Positions 62,996-64,000 of a DNA stretch of 64,000 nucleotides are shown one piece after another. This stretch comes from Massilia sp. METH4 (GTDB taxonomy: Bacteria > Pseudomonadota > Gammaproteobacteria > Burkholderiales > Burkholderiaceae_D): assembly GCF_037094685.1 (NCBI RefSeq), contig NZ_CP146614.1, forward strand, positions 1,612,001-1,676,000, in the 5' to 3' direction. The notes under the pieces are model-generated. The model saw only the letters and a program-made list of their open reading frames with translations. It did not search any database and was not told the origin of the DNA. The translations under genes and the position numbers were made by a program. Position 1 is the first letter of the stretch. Each line of letters begins with the position of its first letter.

Positions 62996-64000
62996 TCAGG
63001 CGGCCAGTGCCGGGTAATCGACATACCCCCTGGCGCCGCCCCCGTAGAACGTGAACGGATCGGGCTCGTTGTAGGGCCCACCCTGCGCGATGCGGCGCAC
63101 CAGGTCGGAGTTGGCGATGAATTGCCGGCCGAAGGACACCATGTCGGCCCGGCCGTCGCGGATCAGTCCATCGCCCGCCTCCGGGGTCAATCCGCCGTTG
63201 GCGATCACGAAGCCCCGGTAGTTGGTGCGGACGAGCGACAGGAGTTCCTCCATGTCCGGCGCGCCGCCCCAGGCGTTCGTGTCGGCCGCGTGGACATAGC
63301 CGATCCCGTACTCGTCGAGCATGCGCAGCAGGTAACCATAGGTCTCGGCCACGGCCGGGTCGCGCGCGTTGTTGTACTGCGCAAAGGGCGAAATGCGCAC
63401 GCCGATGCGCGCGGCGGGAAAGGACAGCATGACCGACTCGATCACCAAGCGCAGGAACCTTGCGCGGTTCGCGATGCCGCCGCCGAAGTCGTCGGTGCGC
63501 CGGTTGACGTGGGGCGACAGGAACTGCTGCGGCAGGTAGCCGTTGGCCGCGTGGATCTCCACGCCATCGAGCCCCGCCTCGAGCGCGTTGGCCGCCCCGA
63601 TGCCGAACGCGCGCACGGCGCTGAAGATCTCGGCGCGCTCCATGGCGCGCGACGGCGAAGCGGCGATGCGCGTGTACTGGCCGTTGCGCAGCATGCCGTA
63701 TACCTGCAACAGGTGCAGGTCGTCGTTGACGCCCGATGGCGACAGCGGTGCCGCGCCGCCGAGCAGCGCATACGAGCCGACGCGGCCGCCGTGCCAGAGC
63801 TGCATGAACAGCTTGCCGCCTTCCCGGTGGACGGCCGCGGCGACGCGCTGCCATCCCGCTGCCTGTTCCGGCGTGTGGATGCCGGGCGCCAGTTCGAAGG
63901 CCGCCGACGCGGGGGAGACATTGGTGGCCTCCGAAATGAGGAGGCCGGCCGATGCGCGCTGTTGATAGTATTGTGCGGCCAGGTCATCGGGTACCCCGTC
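62996..64000 (-). CDS. Old Yellow Enzyme-family alkene reductase, 5' end cut
   Basis: 335 residues are in the window; roughly 35 N-terminal residues are beyond base 64000. Signatures are LISEATNVSP, HREGGKLFMQLWHGGRVGS, EIHAANGYLPQQFLSPHVNRRTDDFGG (the His-Ala-Ala-Asn pair binds the substrate carbonyl) and MVSFGRQFIANSDLV for FMN binding. It reduces electron-poor C=C bonds with NAD(P)H. The frame continues without a stop to the window end. Confidence 0.93.
   Translation of the reverse strand, partial: DGVPDDLAAQYYQQRASAGLLISEATNVSPASAAFELAPGIHTPEQAAGWQRVAAAVHREGGKLFMQLWHGGRVGSYALLGGAAPLSPSGVNDDLHLLQVYGMLRNGQYTRIAASPSRAMERAEIFSAVRAFGIGAANALEAGLDGVEIHAANGYLPQQFLSPHVNRRTDDFGGGIANRARFLRLVIESVMLSFPAARIGVRISPFAQYNNARDPAVAETYGYLLRMLDEYGIGYVHAADTNAWGGAPDMEELLSLVRTNYRGFVIANGGLTPEAGDGLIRDGRADMVSFGRQFIANSDLVRRIAQGGPYNEPDPFTFYGGGARGYVDYPALAA

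Overview
The window is high-GC, densely coded chromosomal DNA, most likely from an Oxalobacteraceae betaproteobacterium (Massilia/Duganella/Pseudoduganella type). The basis is the gene complement, conserved blocks such as rsmI-lpoA-yraN-diaA-dolP, and gene-end palindromes of the GGGGACAGACCCC and GTGTCGGACA type that I associate with that family. The assignment is inferred from gene content, not from a marker gene. No rRNA, phage, insertion sequence, replication origin or CRISPR array is visible. One tRNA-Pro is present.

Layout. 0-3.6 kb: an RstB-like sensor kinase, a YihY membrane protein and a PIN/excisionase-type toxin-antitoxin pair with its promoter and operator. 3.7-25.1 kb: a long neighbourhood devoted to cell-wall turnover. 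It holds LD-carboxypeptidase, a TonB receptor, a peptide-binding protein, a fused SpmA-SpmB protein, PBP4 (dacB), a VanX-type D-Ala-D-Ala dipeptidase with a LysR regulator, an amidase lipoprotein, a MurNAc/GlcNAc-type kinase, a glycosidase-like lipoprotein, an AmpG/MurT-like permease, MurQ and a GntR regulator, followed by a serine hydrolase and a D-amino-acid dehydrogenase. Read together, muropeptides could be cut outside the cytoplasm, imported, phosphorylated, converted to GlcNAc-6-P, and their D-Ala oxidised.

25.4-36.7 kb: ychJ, then a leucine-catabolism operon (liuB, liuC, liuD, liuE) into which the whole biotin operon bioAFDB is inserted, directly before the biotinylated subunit gene liuD. 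A palindrome resembling the LiuR operator lies inside the ychJ coding sequence. 36.9-46 kb: tRNA-Pro, a proline-rich membrane protein, GST, rsmI, and lpoA-yraN | large hybrid sensor | diaA-dolP-tlpA. 46-48.7 kb: RidA/LysR, a LysE exporter, a 39-residue membrane peptide and a hotdog thioesterase.

48.7-56.1 kb: a nucleoside uptake and salvage locus (BMP-type ABC transporter, Tsx-like porin, nucleoside deaminase) around an FCD-GntR regulator with matching TTGTATACAA sites on both sides. 56.1-58.5 kb: a P450 divergent from an AraC regulator. 58.6-59.8 kb: a more AT-rich islet with a LysM-containing lytic transglycosylase-like protein and an LprI-type lysozyme inhibitor, possibly an effector/immunity pair. 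59.8-64 kb: ung, a secreted unknown protein with a membrane-anchored HTH regulator, a stand-alone M17 N-terminal domain protein, and an Old Yellow Enzyme cut by the window edge.
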